A DNA stretch of 64,000 nucleotides from an uncultured Clostridia bacterium (GCA_944384905.1 CALWVE010000031.1:210627-274626), one strand, 5' to 3'; numbered from the stretch's first letter, positions 27,291-36,781 are shown. Made by a program: numbers and translations. The notes: generated by a model not told the origin, from the sequence alone.

Positions 27291-29163
27291 CGTATTCCCC
27301 TTTCCCGGAAAGGACCAGCTGCATCAAACCGTCAGCGTCCAGCCCGTACGTTTTTAAAATTGCGTCCTGCTGCGCATGCGGAATAAACTGATTGGGGAAT
27401 GCCCGCAGGACAAAGCGGCCCTGATAGCCGTTTTTCAAAAGCAGCATAGCAAAATGTTCGCCAAGACCGCCTTCTCCAATTCCTTCTTCCGCAAAATAAA
27501 CCGTATCACACGCAAGGCAAGCCTCAACCGCCGCCGGATCAATCGGCTGAATTCGATTGAGTTTCAGCAATCCAACAGACTTGCCTTGTTCTTTTAGTTT
27601 CTGCTGTGCCTGCGCCGCGGATGAAAACGTGCGCCCATACGTGACCAGCACGGCGGAAGCCGGCAACCCCACCGTTTGAAAAGCTTCTGAGCTGCACGCG
27701 AAACCTTCCGGTCGAAAACCTTCTGTTCCGCGCGGATACCGCACAACCGAAACGCCCGGTTCATTTACAGCCCTCGTCAAAGCGGGATTCATTTCCTCAA
27801 AATAGGTGGGCGAATAAATGGTCACTTCGGGAACCGTGCGCAAAAACGACACGTCAAAAATGCCCTGGTGCGTTTCCCCGTCATCGCCGACAATGCCGGC
27901 GCGGTCAACGGCCAGCGTAATATTCACATGCTGCAAAGCGGCATCATGCAGAATCTGATCGTAAGCCCGCTGCAAAAAGGTAGAGTACACAGCAAAAACA
28001 GGCTTCATGCCCTGCGCAGCCAGGCCACCCGCAAATGTAACCGCATGGCCTTCGGCGATACCGACGTCGAAAAAGCGCTCCGGATACAATTTGCGAAAAC
28101 GATCCAGGCGCGTTCCACGATCCATGGCGGCCGTAATGGCGCAAATGCTGGGATCGTGTTCTGCGAGCTGGCAAATATCACGGGAGAAAATATCGGAAAA
28201 AGTATCCGATGCACCAGGCTGAACTCCTTGTTCGGGATCAAACGGCGAAATGCCGTGATAAGCGCCCGGATTTTGTTCGGCAGGGACATATCCCCTGCCT
28301 TTCTGCGTAACAACATGAACCAGAACCGGCGTCTTCATTTGACGAACCGATTCAAACGTGCGCAGCAAAGCGGGAAGATCATGACCGTTGATAGGGCCAT
28401 AATACGAAAATCCCAGATCATCAAACATATTGCCGCGGTAGACCATATTTTTAATGGCACTTTTCAATCCGCGGATTGCCTGCGCCATACCGTGCCCCAC
28501 GCCCGGAATACCTTCGATCACGCGTTCGATTCTGGACTTAGCGCGCAAATAGTCGGGCAGTGTGCGGATATTTGTGAGATACCGCGCCATAGAGCCAACG
28601 TTTTTGGAAATGGACATATCATTATCGTTGAGCACAACGATAAAATTCCGTTTGGCGCGTCCGGCATTATTCAGCCCTTCATACGCAAGCCCACCCGAAA
28701 GCGCGCCGTCGCCAATAACAGCGACCACATGCCCCGGGTCTTTCTGCAAATGCTGGGCGCAGGAAATACCGTATGCCGCAGAAATCGACGTGCTGCTGTG
28801 GCCGCTGGTCAGCGGGTCATACACACTTTCACGCCGATTCGGAAAACCCGAGATACCGTTTTCCTGCCGCAGCGTGGAAAACTGTTCATAACGTCCCGTT
28901 AAAAGTTTATGGGCATACGTCTGATGACCAACATCCCAAATAATTTTATCGTGTGAAAGATCAAATACACGGTCCAGCGCAACGGTTAATTCCACCACGC
29001 CCAAATTGGACGCCAAATGTCCCCCGTTATGGGCCACCGTTTGAATAATAACCTGACGGATTTCACGGCAAAGCTGCGGCAGATCTTTTTCCGGCACAGC
29101 ACGCAGATCTTCGGCTGAATGAATTTCTTTGAGCAGGCGCGGATCAAAATCAAACGTTCCCAT
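27253..29163 (-). CDS. dxs: 1-deoxy-D-xylulose-5-phosphate synthase
   Basis: A 636-residue thiamine diphosphate enzyme, first step of the MEP isoprenoid pathway (pyruvate plus glyceraldehyde 3-phosphate). Visible are SGHSSTSISAAYG, the ThDP motif GDGALSGG with VVLNDNDMSIS, and the transketolase-like DRAGIVGDDGETHQG. Another MEP enzyme, IspH, is encoded 13 kb away. Here dxs follows lgt instead of the xseAB-ispA genes often found in Firmicutes. AGGAG lies within the lgt end. Confidence 0.97.
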   Translation of the reverse strand: MGTFDFDPRLLKEIHSAEDLRAVPEKDLPQLCREIRQVIIQTVAHNGGHLASNLGVVELTVALDRVFDLSHDKIIWDVGHQTYAHKLLTGRYEQFSTLRQENGISGFPNRRESVYDPLTSGHSSTSISAAYGISCAQHLQKDPGHVVAVIGDGALSGGLAYEGLNNAGRAKRNFIVVLNDNDMSISKNVGSMARYLTNIRTLPDYLRAKSRIERVIEGIPGVGHGMAQAIRGLKSAIKNMVYRGNMFDDLGFSYYGPINGHDLPALLRTFESVRQMKTPVLVHVVTQKGRGYVPAEQNPGAYHGISPFDPEQGVQPGASDTFSDIFSRDICQLAEHDPSICAITAAMDRGTRLDRFRKLYPERFFDVGIAEGHAVTFAGGLAAQGMKPVFAVYSTFLQRAYDQILHDAALQHVNITLAVDRAGIVGDDGETHQGIFDVSFLRTVPEVTIYSPTYFEEMNPALTRAVNEPGVSVVRYPRGTEGFRPEGFACSSEAFQTVGLPASAVLVTYGRTFSSAAQAQQKLKEQGKSVGLLKLNRIQPIDPAAVEACLACDTVYFAEEGIGEGGLGEHFAMLLLKNGYQGRFVLRAFPNQFIPHAQQDAILKTYGLDADGLMQLVLSGKGEYDGTEEKTGCPAV

Positions 29164-29168
29164 AGCGC

Positions 29169-30173
29169 TTACTCCTGTGAATCCTGTTTTTCCTGCTCCT
29201 GCGAAACCGCATCATCCGACTCATTTTCGGATGTCTGCTCAGTTGTATCTTCCTTTTCTTCTTCGGCCAGAATGGAAACGTAGGTTTCATCGGCAGCGGG
29301 CTGAACTTCCTGTTCCGGCAGTTCGCTGCAAATGGCGTTAAGTTCCATCACACGCGGATCTCCGCAGCCATGCAGAACCGTACGACGGCGGAAAACAAAC
29401 AGCAGAACCAGCGCCGCAACCACCGTTACAACAGCCACCAGCTGAGATACTTTGAGTTCGGTGAAAATAAGGTTAATGTACAGGCTGTCGGTGCGCAAAC
29501 CCTCGATAAAGAAACGGCCCGTACCATACCAGACCAGATACAGCAAAAACGTCTGGCCATCGTAGCGGCGAAGCTTGCGGGTAAAGAAGTGCAGCAATAC
29601 AAAGCCCAACAAACACCAGATCGATTCGTACAAAAAGCAGGGATGAACCGGTACACCGCCCGTGTTTTCGCTCATCATGCCCCAGGGCAATGTAGTAGGC
29701 GATCCGAACGCTTCCTGATTGACAAAATTGCCCCAGCGGCCGATTCCCTGGCCGATCAGATAGCCCAAAACAGCCAGATCCAATACGTTTGGCACAGACA
29801 TTTTGCGCAGTTTGGCAACCAGCGCGCCAACGCCCAGACCGGCAATCACGCCGCCGTAAATACCCAATCCGCCCGACGTGATATCAAAAATCAGCATAGG
29901 ATTTTTGATATACAAATCGCCGGGATAGAAAATCACATAATACAGACGCGCGCCGACAATACCCGCGAGCGTGCCCACGATGACAGCATCCAAAAGATGA
30001 TCGGCATTGATCTTCATCGCACGGCAGCTGCGCAGCGCATAAATAATCGCCAGCAAAAAGCCGCAGGCAATAATCACGCCGTACCAAGCAACCGAGAAGC
30101 CGCCAATAGAAAACGCCGTGGTATGCAGATCGAATTCCAGGCCCATATTGGGGAATGTCACATGATAATTCAT
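29169..30173 (-). CDS. lgt: Phosphatidylglycerol-prolipoprotein diacylglyceryl transferase
   Basis: A 334-residue membrane enzyme that attaches diacylglycerol to the lipobox cysteine of lipoproteins. About seven helices are visible, with the signature GRWGNFVNQEAFG and HPCFLYES. The last 55 residues are a hydrophilic, Glu/Asp/Gln-rich tail beyond the usual end of the family, probably cytoplasmic. The start overlaps the upstream M16 gene by 4 bp. Confidence 0.96.
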   Translation of the reverse strand: MNYHVTFPNMGLEFDLHTTAFSIGGFSVAWYGVIIACGFLLAIIYALRSCRAMKINADHLLDAVIVGTLAGIVGARLYYVIFYPGDLYIKNPMLIFDITSGGLGIYGGVIAGLGVGALVAKLRKMSVPNVLDLAVLGYLIGQGIGRWGNFVNQEAFGSPTTLPWGMMSENTGGVPVHPCFLYESIWCLLGFVLLHFFTRKLRRYDGQTFLLYLVWYGTGRFFIEGLRTDSLYINLIFTELKVSQLVAVVTVVAALVLLFVFRRRTVLHGCGDPRVMELNAICSELPEQEVQPAADETYVSILAEEEKEDTTEQTSENESDDAVSQEQEKQDSQE

Positions 30174-31471
30174 GACTGAACCTCACTTTCTTCTTCCGGC
30201 AGCGGAGAAATCACGGAAAGCGTACGACAATCGGGATTCAGAATTTGTTCCATACAGGCCGTTACATCTTCCAGCGTGAGATCGGCGACTGCATCGATAT
30301 ACCGGAATAATTCAAAATTTTTAAACGAAAACATCATCAGCGTGGTTGCAATATTTTCCACACTGTTGAAAGCGGAAATATTCGAGCCGTATACACAGCG
30401 GCGTGCGCGCTCAAAATCTTCTGCGGGAATTCCCTCACGTTTGTAGCGTTCGAGTTCTTCCACAATCATTTCGGCTGCGCGCTTAGGATCGTTCGATTCT
30501 CCCGAAAAAAGCGTCATGGCAAAGCCGCTGCCCTCGAAAAATTCATAGCCGAAAGACGCTTCGCTGATCACGCCAGCATCTGTGAGGCGCTTAAACAGCG
30601 GCGATGCATCGGAAGCCAGAATTTCCAAAAGCACGTCGGCGGCGGCTGAAAATTTTTCATCGCGTTTCAGGCTGCCGTCGCACTTAAAACCAAGCTCAAA
30701 CAACGGAATCGCAACCGGCATAGCCTGCTCTGTATAAGTGCGGACAACTTCACGCGGTTCCGGATCGAACAGACGCTGTACCTGCACTTCTTTGCTGGTG
30801 CGCAGTACGCGGTCGCAAATTTCCACCACACGCTCCGGGTCGACCCGGCCGGCAATAGCCAACACCATGTGGTTGAGGTTGTAAAACGTATCGTAGCAAT
30901 GATACAAACATTCCGGCGTAATCTCGGCGATGCTTTCCCGGGTTCCGGCAATATCTTCGCGGATGGGATGGTTATGATACATCGCGCCGAACAGATTGAA
31001 CATCACCCGCCACTGCGGATCATCCTCGTACATATCGATTTCCTGGCCGATGATACCCATTTCCTTGGCTACATTTTCGGGCGTAAAATAAGGCGACTGC
31101 ACAAAATCGAGCAGAACTTCCAGCGATTCTTCAAATTTTTCCGTACAGGAAAACAGATAGCTGGTATTTTCAAAAGACGTATAGGCGTTCGCCGAAGCGC
31201 CCAGTGCGGCAAACCGCTCGAACGCATCCTGGTCTTCGCTTTCAAACAGCTTATGTTCCAGAAAATGCGCCGTACCGGCGGGGATTGTCTCGGGGGATTC
31301 GGCATCGCTGCGCTGAAAACGCACGTCGGCCGAACCGTAATCCGTACCGATCACCGCATAGGTGGAATGCCATCCTTGCTTGGGATACAGAAAGACGCGC
31401 AAGCCGGAGGGATGACGGAACGCCAAGTAACTGTCGTCGAACCGACGGCTGCTTCTGGTTTCAAAATTCAT
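30170..31471 (-). CDS. M16-family metallopeptidase (YmfH-like, catalytic)
   Basis: A 433-residue pitrilysin/processing-peptidase homologue. The inverted zinc motif HxxEH is present as HFLEHKLFE near residue 85, with a further glutamate downstream. Members of this family act as pairs of an active and an inactive partner. The preceding gene encodes the partner, overlapping by 4 bp, so the two are translationally coupled. The natural substrate in Firmicutes is not settled. Confidence 0.92.
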   Translation of the reverse strand: MNFETRSSRRFDDSYLAFRHPSGLRVFLYPKQGWHSTYAVIGTDYGSADVRFQRSDAESPETIPAGTAHFLEHKLFESEDQDAFERFAALGASANAYTSFENTSYLFSCTEKFEESLEVLLDFVQSPYFTPENVAKEMGIIGQEIDMYEDDPQWRVMFNLFGAMYHNHPIREDIAGTRESIAEITPECLYHCYDTFYNLNHMVLAIAGRVDPERVVEICDRVLRTSKEVQVQRLFDPEPREVVRTYTEQAMPVAIPLFELGFKCDGSLKRDEKFSAAADVLLEILASDASPLFKRLTDAGVISEASFGYEFFEGSGFAMTLFSGESNDPKRAAEMIVEELERYKREGIPAEDFERARRCVYGSNISAFNSVENIATTLMMFSFKNFELFRYIDAVADLTLEDVTACMEQILNPDCRTLSVISPLPEEESEVQS

Positions 31472-32736
31472 TGGCCTTCCCTCCCTTTCAAAACATAAAC
31501 GGTATCCAACGAGGCGCTTTGAGCCGCCTGCACAATCTGTTCGGGCGTAACAGCCATCAGCGCGTTGATATCTTCTTCAGGCGTGCGGATAGCATCGAAC
31601 AAAAGCTGAGAGAGATACCAGTTTTCGGTAGCGCCCAGATAGTCGTTAACCGTACGGCAGCTATTGGCCAAAGCAAGCCGTGCCTTCTGCCATTCGTCAT
31701 TTGTAAAGTCACCGGCCTGTACAGCCTGAAGCTGCTGCAAAACCGCCTGTTCTACTGCCACACGCTGAACCGCATCGATGCCGCTTTCTACAAACAGCGC
31801 ACCTTTGAGCAGATCGCCGCGAGCGGCGCAATAATAGCACAAGCTTTGCTTTTCACGCACATTGACAAAAAGCTTGGAACTGGGAGAACCGCCAAACAGC
31901 GCAATCATCAGCCGCATAGCGTCAAACTGCTGCATCGGTTGCTGTAGGCGAAGCCCCATCACCAATTTGCTCTGTTCGACAGGCAAGGTTTCTTCCAGCC
32001 GCTGCACAGCAGGACGCACAGGCAAAACACCTGTTGTCAGCTTGCACGGGCTGCGGTGCAAAGCCGCAAAAGGCTGCGAGAAAAGCGGCGCAATCCCTTC
32101 TGGATCACAGTCTCCCAGCACAAAAATTTCAAATACAGCCGTATTCAGCAACGTTTTCCAGGCTTCTAAAAGCGCATTGCCATCGATTTTGCGGATTTCT
32201 TCCGGCGTACCGCATCGGCCGATCCCGGCGGGTTCGCCCGCAAAAAGGGCCGCCTCGCACTTTCGGCGTGCATAAAGCTGCTTATCATTAAATTCGGAAG
32301 CGAGCAGTTCAAGCATCTGCCGCTTTTCCTTAAGAATACTTTCCTGCGGGAAGGTGCCTTCTTCAAAATAAGGATCGAACAGCAGGCTCGCGAGCAATTC
32401 CGCCAATTGACGCGAAACCGCGCGGCCATCCAGCGCATACCGATCCGCAATGGAAGAAGCGTGAAGCGAAAGAACCTGACAGTCGCCCATGCGGCGCACA
32501 CCGGTTGTCAGCGAAGCGCCGTATAAATCACACAAATAGCGGCTCATCAGGGTATAATCGGGATAAGCCTTACAAACACGGCTCATCACCGCGGGCAGCA
32601 GCGCATAAACCGCGGCCGTTTCCTGCCGCAGCGGCACAATCATATGCACGGAAATACGCATGGTTTTAAACCGTGTATCAGCAAAACCCCGCAGGCGCAC
32701 CCCCGGGGCCAATTCCTTTTCCAAAACAGGATTCAT
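31468..32736 (-). CDS. M16-family peptidase-like protein (YmfF-like, no zinc motif)
   Basis: A 422-residue homologue of the downstream peptidase. The region where HxxEH would be carries no histidine pair, so it is presumably the non-catalytic subunit that shapes the chamber. The ATG at 32736 is chosen because AAAGG lies 9 nt upstream. First gene of the operon ymfF-ymfH-lgt-dxs-tlyA-argR-recN. A TATACT box at 32782-32787 (minus strand) could be its -10, although the matching -35 is poor. Confidence 0.88.
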   Translation of the reverse strand: MNPVLEKELAPGVRLRGFADTRFKTMRISVHMIVPLRQETAAVYALLPAVMSRVCKAYPDYTLMSRYLCDLYGASLTTGVRRMGDCQVLSLHASSIADRYALDGRAVSRQLAELLASLLFDPYFEEGTFPQESILKEKRQMLELLASEFNDKQLYARRKCEAALFAGEPAGIGRCGTPEEIRKIDGNALLEAWKTLLNTAVFEIFVLGDCDPEGIAPLFSQPFAALHRSPCKLTTGVLPVRPAVQRLEETLPVEQSKLVMGLRLQQPMQQFDAMRLMIALFGGSPSSKLFVNVREKQSLCYYCAARGDLLKGALFVESGIDAVQRVAVEQAVLQQLQAVQAGDFTNDEWQKARLALANSCRTVNDYLGATENWYLSQLLFDAIRTPEEDINALMAVTPEQIVQAAQSASLDTVYVLKGREGQ

Positions 32737-32879
32737 ATTTTTCTGCCTTTCTGCGAATGAATATACACACTCAGTGCTGTTAGTATACCACATTAAACGC
32801 CTTTAGGAAAGCGCGCAAACGAAAAAAATCACTTTTCCGGTGAATTTATACAGCATATTATACTTCTATACACTACGCA

Positions 32880-32908
32880 TTTACTTTAAAGAAAGAATTC
32901 GCTATAAT
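32880..32908 (+). promoter_or_regulatory. Promoter for the Dabb protein and CLC gene
   Basis: TTTACT (32880-32885), 17 bp, TATAAT (32903-32908), then a 27-nt leader containing CGGGAG. Confidence 0.78.
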
Positions 32909-32935
32909 AAAAGAAAAAGTCAACGGGAGTACAAA

Positions 32936-33232
32936 ATGATGATTCGACACGTTGTTTGTTTCAAACTGAAAGACCCTACGCCGGAAAACTGTGAACAGGC
33001 CGCGAAAATCCTGCGCTCGATGGAAGGAAACGTAGAAATGCTGCGTGATATCCGGGTTGGTATTGATTTTCTGCATTCCGAACGCTCGTATGATCTGATT
33101 CTTGAAGTGAGCTTGGACGACGCCGAAGCGCTTGAGGCTTATCAGAACCATCCGTATCACGTTCAAGTCGTCAAAAAACATATGCATGCAGTGCGTGAGT
33201 CCAGTGTAGCCGTGGATTATGTTCTGCCGTAA
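32936..33232 (+). CDS. Stress-responsive Dabb (dimeric alpha-beta barrel) domain protein
   Basis: A 98-residue single-domain protein starting with IRHVVCFKLKD and carrying YDLILEVSLDD, YQNHPYHVQVV and a final VDYV, the usual Dabb pattern. These small dimeric barrels occur alone in many bacteria; a few are cyclases or stress proteins, but most have no known reaction. It precedes the CLC gene by 35 bp on the same strand and probably shares its transcript. Start at the first of two adjacent ATGs. Confidence 0.88.
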   Translation: MMIRHVVCFKLKDPTPENCEQAAKILRSMEGNVEMLRDIRVGIDFLHSERSYDLILEVSLDDAEALEAYQNHPYHVQVVKKHMHAVRESSVAVDYVLP

Positions 33233-33267
33233 ATTTAATCAATCTTACATCGAAAAGGAAGTTGTTT

Positions 33268-34521
33268 ATGGCCTGGTATCATAAACTGGAAAACCCCAAA
33301 GCGTATATTCTTGGATTCATCAAATGGCTTGCACTTGGACTCTTGCTCGGCGTTGTCGGCGGGCTTCTGGGTACTTTTTTCCACGAAGTGCTGGAACTAG
33401 CCGGCGCCTATCGAACGGCACATCCGATTTTGATTTTCTTTTTACCTTTTGCGGGTATATTAATTGTAGGTATTTATAAGCTAAGTAAACTGGACAAAAC
33501 ACGCGGAACCAACGAGATGATCGACGCCGTAAATGAAAAACGGGATGTCCATCCGCTTTTGGCTCCCGTTATTTTTGCGGCAACCGCCCTTACCCACCTA
33601 TTTGGCGGTTCTGCCGGACGCGAAGGCGCGGCTTTACAGCTGGGCGGAACGTTGGGATCTATCGCCGGACGCCTGCTTCGTCTTTCCCGCGAAGACTGTC
33701 AGGTGATGATTTTAAGCGGGATGAGCGCCGTTTTTGCCGCCTTGTTCGGCACACCTCTCACGGCGGCGCTGTTTTCGGTTGAATTTATTGCCGTGGGCAA
33801 TTTTTTCGGCCCTGGTTTTCTGCCCAGCCTGGTAGCCGCATTTACCGCGAGCCGTATCGCGCTGGCATTTGGCGCAGCGCCCACCGCTTTTACTTTGGAA
33901 AAAACACAGCCGTTGGATTTCCCTGGTGTGGCGCAGACAGTTGTTCTGGCCATACTGGTGGCGCTGGTCAGCATGGCGTTCTGCTTTATCATGCATAAAA
34001 CAGAGCACGGATTGGCTAAAATGCTTCCCAATCCGTTTGTTCGCATCTTTGCAGGCGGCTGTGCGGTGGTGCTTTTGACTCTGCTCGTACAGACCCACGA
34101 TTACAACGGCGCCGGCATGGATGTCGTCGCCCGCGCTATACAGGGACAGGCTTTGCCCTGGGCGTTTGCCTTAAAGATCATTTTTACCGCGCTCACGCTT
34201 GGAAGCGGCTTTAAAGGAGGCGAAATCGTTCCCACGTTTTTCGTGGGCGCTACTTTCGGGTGCGCTGTGGCACCGCTGCTTGGCATGGACCCGGGCGTCG
34301 CCGCCGCATTGGGAATGATCGGTATGTTCTGCTGTGTAACCAACAGTCCGTTCACTTCCATGATTTTAGGCATCGAAATCTTTGGCGGCGCGCATTTGCT
34401 GCCGTTTGCCATTGTGTGTGCAATCGGATTCGTCCTTTCGGGCAACAGCGGACTCTATGTCAGCCAGCGCATCGTCTACTCAAAAATCGCGCCGAAAGTA
34501 GTCAATCGATACGCCGGATAA
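33268..34521 (+). CDS. CLC-family anion transporter, resembling the fluoride (CLC-F) branch
   Basis: A 417-residue polytopic protein. GGSAGREGAALQLG contains the gating glutamate E119; a second signature reads GFKGGEIVPTFFVGA. In ordinary chloride CLCs these are GREGP and GxFxP, and the selectivity loop is GSGIP. Here the last reads GTNEMI at 80-85. The LFGGSAGREG and GFKGGE patterns recall the fluoride/proton antiporters (eriC-F). That assignment is from memory of motifs, not alignment. No fluoride riboswitch is visible upstream. The ATG at 33268 follows AAAAGGAA. Confidence 0.8.
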   Translation: MAWYHKLENPKAYILGFIKWLALGLLLGVVGGLLGTFFHEVLELAGAYRTAHPILIFFLPFAGILIVGIYKLSKLDKTRGTNEMIDAVNEKRDVHPLLAPVIFAATALTHLFGGSAGREGAALQLGGTLGSIAGRLLRLSREDCQVMILSGMSAVFAALFGTPLTAALFSVEFIAVGNFFGPGFLPSLVAAFTASRIALAFGAAPTAFTLEKTQPLDFPGVAQTVVLAILVALVSMAFCFIMHKTEHGLAKMLPNPFVRIFAGGCAVVLLTLLVQTHDYNGAGMDVVARAIQGQALPWAFALKIIFTALTLGSGFKGGEIVPTFFVGATFGCAVAPLLGMDPGVAAALGMIGMFCCVTNSPFTSMILGIEIFGGAHLLPFAIVCAIGFVLSGNSGLYVSQRIVYSKIAPKVVNRYAG

Positions 34522-34580
34522 CACAAAAACAGAATCAGAACCTTCATTTTCAAAAAATAGAACTTTTTTTGAAAAAAGGC

Positions 34581-34609
34581 TTGCATTTTCCCGGAACATA
34601 CGATATAAT
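34581..34609 (+). promoter_or_regulatory. Promoter of the tRNA-Pro gene
   Basis: TTGCAT (34581-34586), 17 bp, TATAAT (34604-34609), ending 12 bp before the mature tRNA 5' end. Confidence 0.88.
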
Positions 34610-34621
34610 GTTTTTCGTTGC

Positions 34622-34699
34622 CCGGGTGTAGCGCAGTTTTGGTAGCGCGCTTGAATGGGGTTCAAGAGGCCGCAGGTTCAACTCCTGTCACTCGGACCA
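34622..34699 (+). tRNA. tRNA-Pro (anticodon GGG)
   Basis: A full cloverleaf can be folded: acceptor CCGGGTG with CACTCGG (one G-U), U8-A9, D-stem GCGC/GCGC, anticodon stem CTTGA/TCAAG with loop ATGGGGT giving GGG, T-stem GCAGG/CCTGT with loop TTCAACT. The CCA end is encoded. It has its own promoter and terminator, so it is an independent transcription unit. Confidence 0.96.
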
Positions 34700-34703
34700 G
34701 GCT

Positions 34704-34740
34704 GAGTCTGGACGCAGATTGCGTTCCAGACTCTTTTTTA
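34704..34740 (+). terminator. Terminator of the tRNA-Pro gene
   Basis: GAGTCTGGA (34704-34712) pairs with TCCAGACTC (34725-34733) and is followed by a T-run. Confidence 0.93.
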
Positions 34741-34809
34741 TTTACACTCAGGGTATTCTTGTAATTAACGATTTTGACGCCCGTTTGTCAAGGAGGATGG
34801 TACACGAAT

Positions 34810-35241
34810 ATGACGAAAATCAACTTCTACGACCAAGTTGCGGATGAAAACTTAAAATTTGCTGTAATCATCGCCAGACATAACGGGAAATGGGTATTCT
34901 GCAAACACAAAAAGCGGGAAACGCTGGAAGTCCCGGGCGGACATCGTGAACCGGGCGAAGATATCCTTACAACCGCTAAAAGAGAATTATATGAGGAAAC
35001 CGGTGCGCTTGATTTTGATATGAAACCGATCTGTGTATATTCCGTTACAGCGCCCTGGAATTTTAACGGAAAAGAAACGTTCGGTATGCTTTACTATGCG
35101 GAAATTCAAAGTTTTGAAAAAGAGCTTCACAGCGAGATTGAGAAAATTGTTTTCAGCGAAAATCTCCCCGAAAACTGGACTTATCCGGTTATTCAGCCCG
35201 AACTGATTCAAGAAGCCAAACGCCGGGGATTTCTGCTTTGA
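34810..35241 (+). CDS. Nudix hydrolase
   Basis: A 143-residue protein with a full Nudix box: G-H-R-E-P-G-E, then RELYEETGAL, matching Gx5Ex7REUxEExGU. Nudix enzymes cleave nucleoside diphosphates linked to other groups; the substrate cannot be told from sequence. Start is the ATG at 34810; the AAGGAGG box is 13 nt upstream, slightly far, and the nearer ATG at 34797 abuts the box. It stands alone between the tRNA terminator and a bidirectional terminator. Confidence 0.88.
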   Translation: MTKINFYDQVADENLKFAVIIARHNGKWVFCKHKKRETLEVPGGHREPGEDILTTAKRELYEETGALDFDMKPICVYSVTAPWNFNGKETFGMLYYAEIQSFEKELHSEIEKIVFSENLPENWTYPVIQPELIQEAKRRGFLL

Positions 35242-35285
35242 TCGATCTTCCCTACATCTTGCTTTTAGGAAAATATTAGAAAAAC

Positions 35286-35330
35286 AAAAAGAGTCTGTTT
35301 ACGCTGCATCGCGTCAACAGGCTCTTTTTT
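35286..35330. terminator. Bidirectional terminator between Nudix gene and NSS symporter
   Basis: AAAAAGAGTCTGTT pairs with AACAGGCTCTTTTTT across a 16-nt loop. It serves two convergent genes. Confidence 0.87.
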
Positions 35331-35341
35331 CATTACTATAC

Positions 35342-36673
35342 TTAACCTATACCACCATACACAGCACCCAGAATCAACACCAGCAGCGTAACGCCGCAGA
35401 ACACATACCGGGCGAGCGGCAAAAACCATTTGCCGAGCGGTTTGCTGCGTGCTTTGTTAACTTCTTTCAGCACAAAATCTTTTTTACACACCCAGAAGAA
35501 CATAACCGCCGCGAGCAGCGCGCCAATCGGGCAAATGTAAATCGAGCATACATCCATCCAGTCGGACACGATCGGGGCAATCAGCACGCCCACCACAATG
35601 CCTACCGCGCCAATCACGCAAACAGCGGCAACGCGATTCAAATGGAAGCATTCCTGAAGCGTAGCAATCGGCGCCTCGAACAGATTGACCAGCGAAGTCA
35701 AAGCGGCAAACAAAACGGCCAAAAAGAAAACGACAAGAATGATACTTCCGCCCGGAATAGATTTCAAAACATTGGGCAGGAAAATAAACATCAATCCAGG
35801 GCCGCTCTGGTTGAGCTGAGAACCAGCCACCGCCATGGCAGGAATAATCACCAGCGCCGAAAGCACGGCCGCACAGGTATCGAAAATAGCCACCATACGT
35901 GCATCAGCCGGAATATTGGCCTCTTCGCTTAAATAAGATCCATAAATCAGCGTACCGTTTCCGGCAATCGAAAGCGAGAAGAATGCCTGACCCAACGCAA
36001 ATACCCAAACCATCGGGTCGAGCAAGCCCTTCGGGTCTAACACAAAAATATAACGGTAAGCCTCCAGTGCACCCGGAAGTGTAGCAATGTACACCGCCAA
36101 GCCGATAAACAATAGGAAAAACAGCGGCGTCATGATCTTATTGGCCTTTTCAATTCCTTTTCCGATTCCGAAAATAAGAATAGCCAATGTTACAGCCATG
36201 CTGATGACTTGCCAGAATGTGTTAGAAGAAGCTGTCGCACCAAAATAATTGTTGAATGCATCCACGTTTTGAAAAGCAGCCAGTTCTCCTGTTACACTAT
36301 GGAACAGATATTTGAAGATCCAGCCTACAACAACGGAATATCCGATAGCCATCGCCAATGATCCGATAACCGGCACCAATCCCATCACCCTGCCGGGCTT
36401 TTCAGTTGAAAAACGCTGTTTAGTTGCCTCGCCAAAAGCATGGATAGGTCCCGAGCGTGTGGCACGGCCAAAAGACATTTCTCCGATTACACCGGTAGAA
36501 CCGATAATTACGACGAAAATCAAATAAGGAATCAGAAAAGCCGCCCCACCGTATTGAGAAATACGAGCCGGGAAAAGCCAGATATTCCCCATCCCCACAG
36601 CAGACCCGATACAGGCCAGCACAAATCCCCACTGTGAGGCCCAGGAATCTCGTTTTGTTAACTGTTGTTTCAT
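35342..36673 (-). CDS. NSS-family sodium-dependent amino-acid symporter (1)
   Basis: A 443-residue protein with 11-12 predicted helices and the first-helix NSS signature GSAVGMGNIW at 23-32, followed by LFPARISQYGG. NSS/SNF proteins take up amino acids with Na+. At the position where most members have WRFP, this copy has WLFP, so the arginine of the extracellular gate is missing. It is divergent from a second NSS gene that keeps the arginine. The start has a plausible GGAGGAG about 11 nt upstream. Confidence 0.92.
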   Translation of the reverse strand: MKQQLTKRDSWASQWGFVLACIGSAVGMGNIWLFPARISQYGGAAFLIPYLIFVVIIGSTGVIGEMSFGRATRSGPIHAFGEATKQRFSTEKPGRVMGLVPVIGSLAMAIGYSVVVGWIFKYLFHSVTGELAAFQNVDAFNNYFGATASSNTFWQVISMAVTLAILIFGIGKGIEKANKIMTPLFFLLFIGLAVYIATLPGALEAYRYIFVLDPKGLLDPMVWVFALGQAFFSLSIAGNGTLIYGSYLSEEANIPADARMVAIFDTCAAVLSALVIIPAMAVAGSQLNQSGPGLMFIFLPNVLKSIPGGSIILVVFFLAVLFAALTSLVNLFEAPIATLQECFHLNRVAAVCVIGAVGIVVGVLIAPIVSDWMDVCSIYICPIGALLAAVMFFWVCKKDFVLKEVNKARSKPLGKWFLPLARYVFCGVTLLVLILGAVYGGIG

Positions 36674-36781
36674 GGTAAGAACTCAGCTCCTCCACTTTTT
36701 TATTTACAATATCACTTTTAAGCGAGAAAGCAAGTGTATTTTGAGCAAACAGAAAAATTTGTCAAAAAACAAAACCTACCC

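Noticed and set aside
33233..33267. A fluoride riboswitch upstream of the CLC gene
   Set aside because: Only 35 bp separate it from the Dabb gene, and the Dabb leader shows none of the conserved crcB-motif blocks.
34547..34575. A terminator after the CLC gene
   Set aside because: The stem is almost entirely A-T (TTTTCAAAAAA with complement) and has no G-C core, so it would be unstable; it is not counted as a feature.
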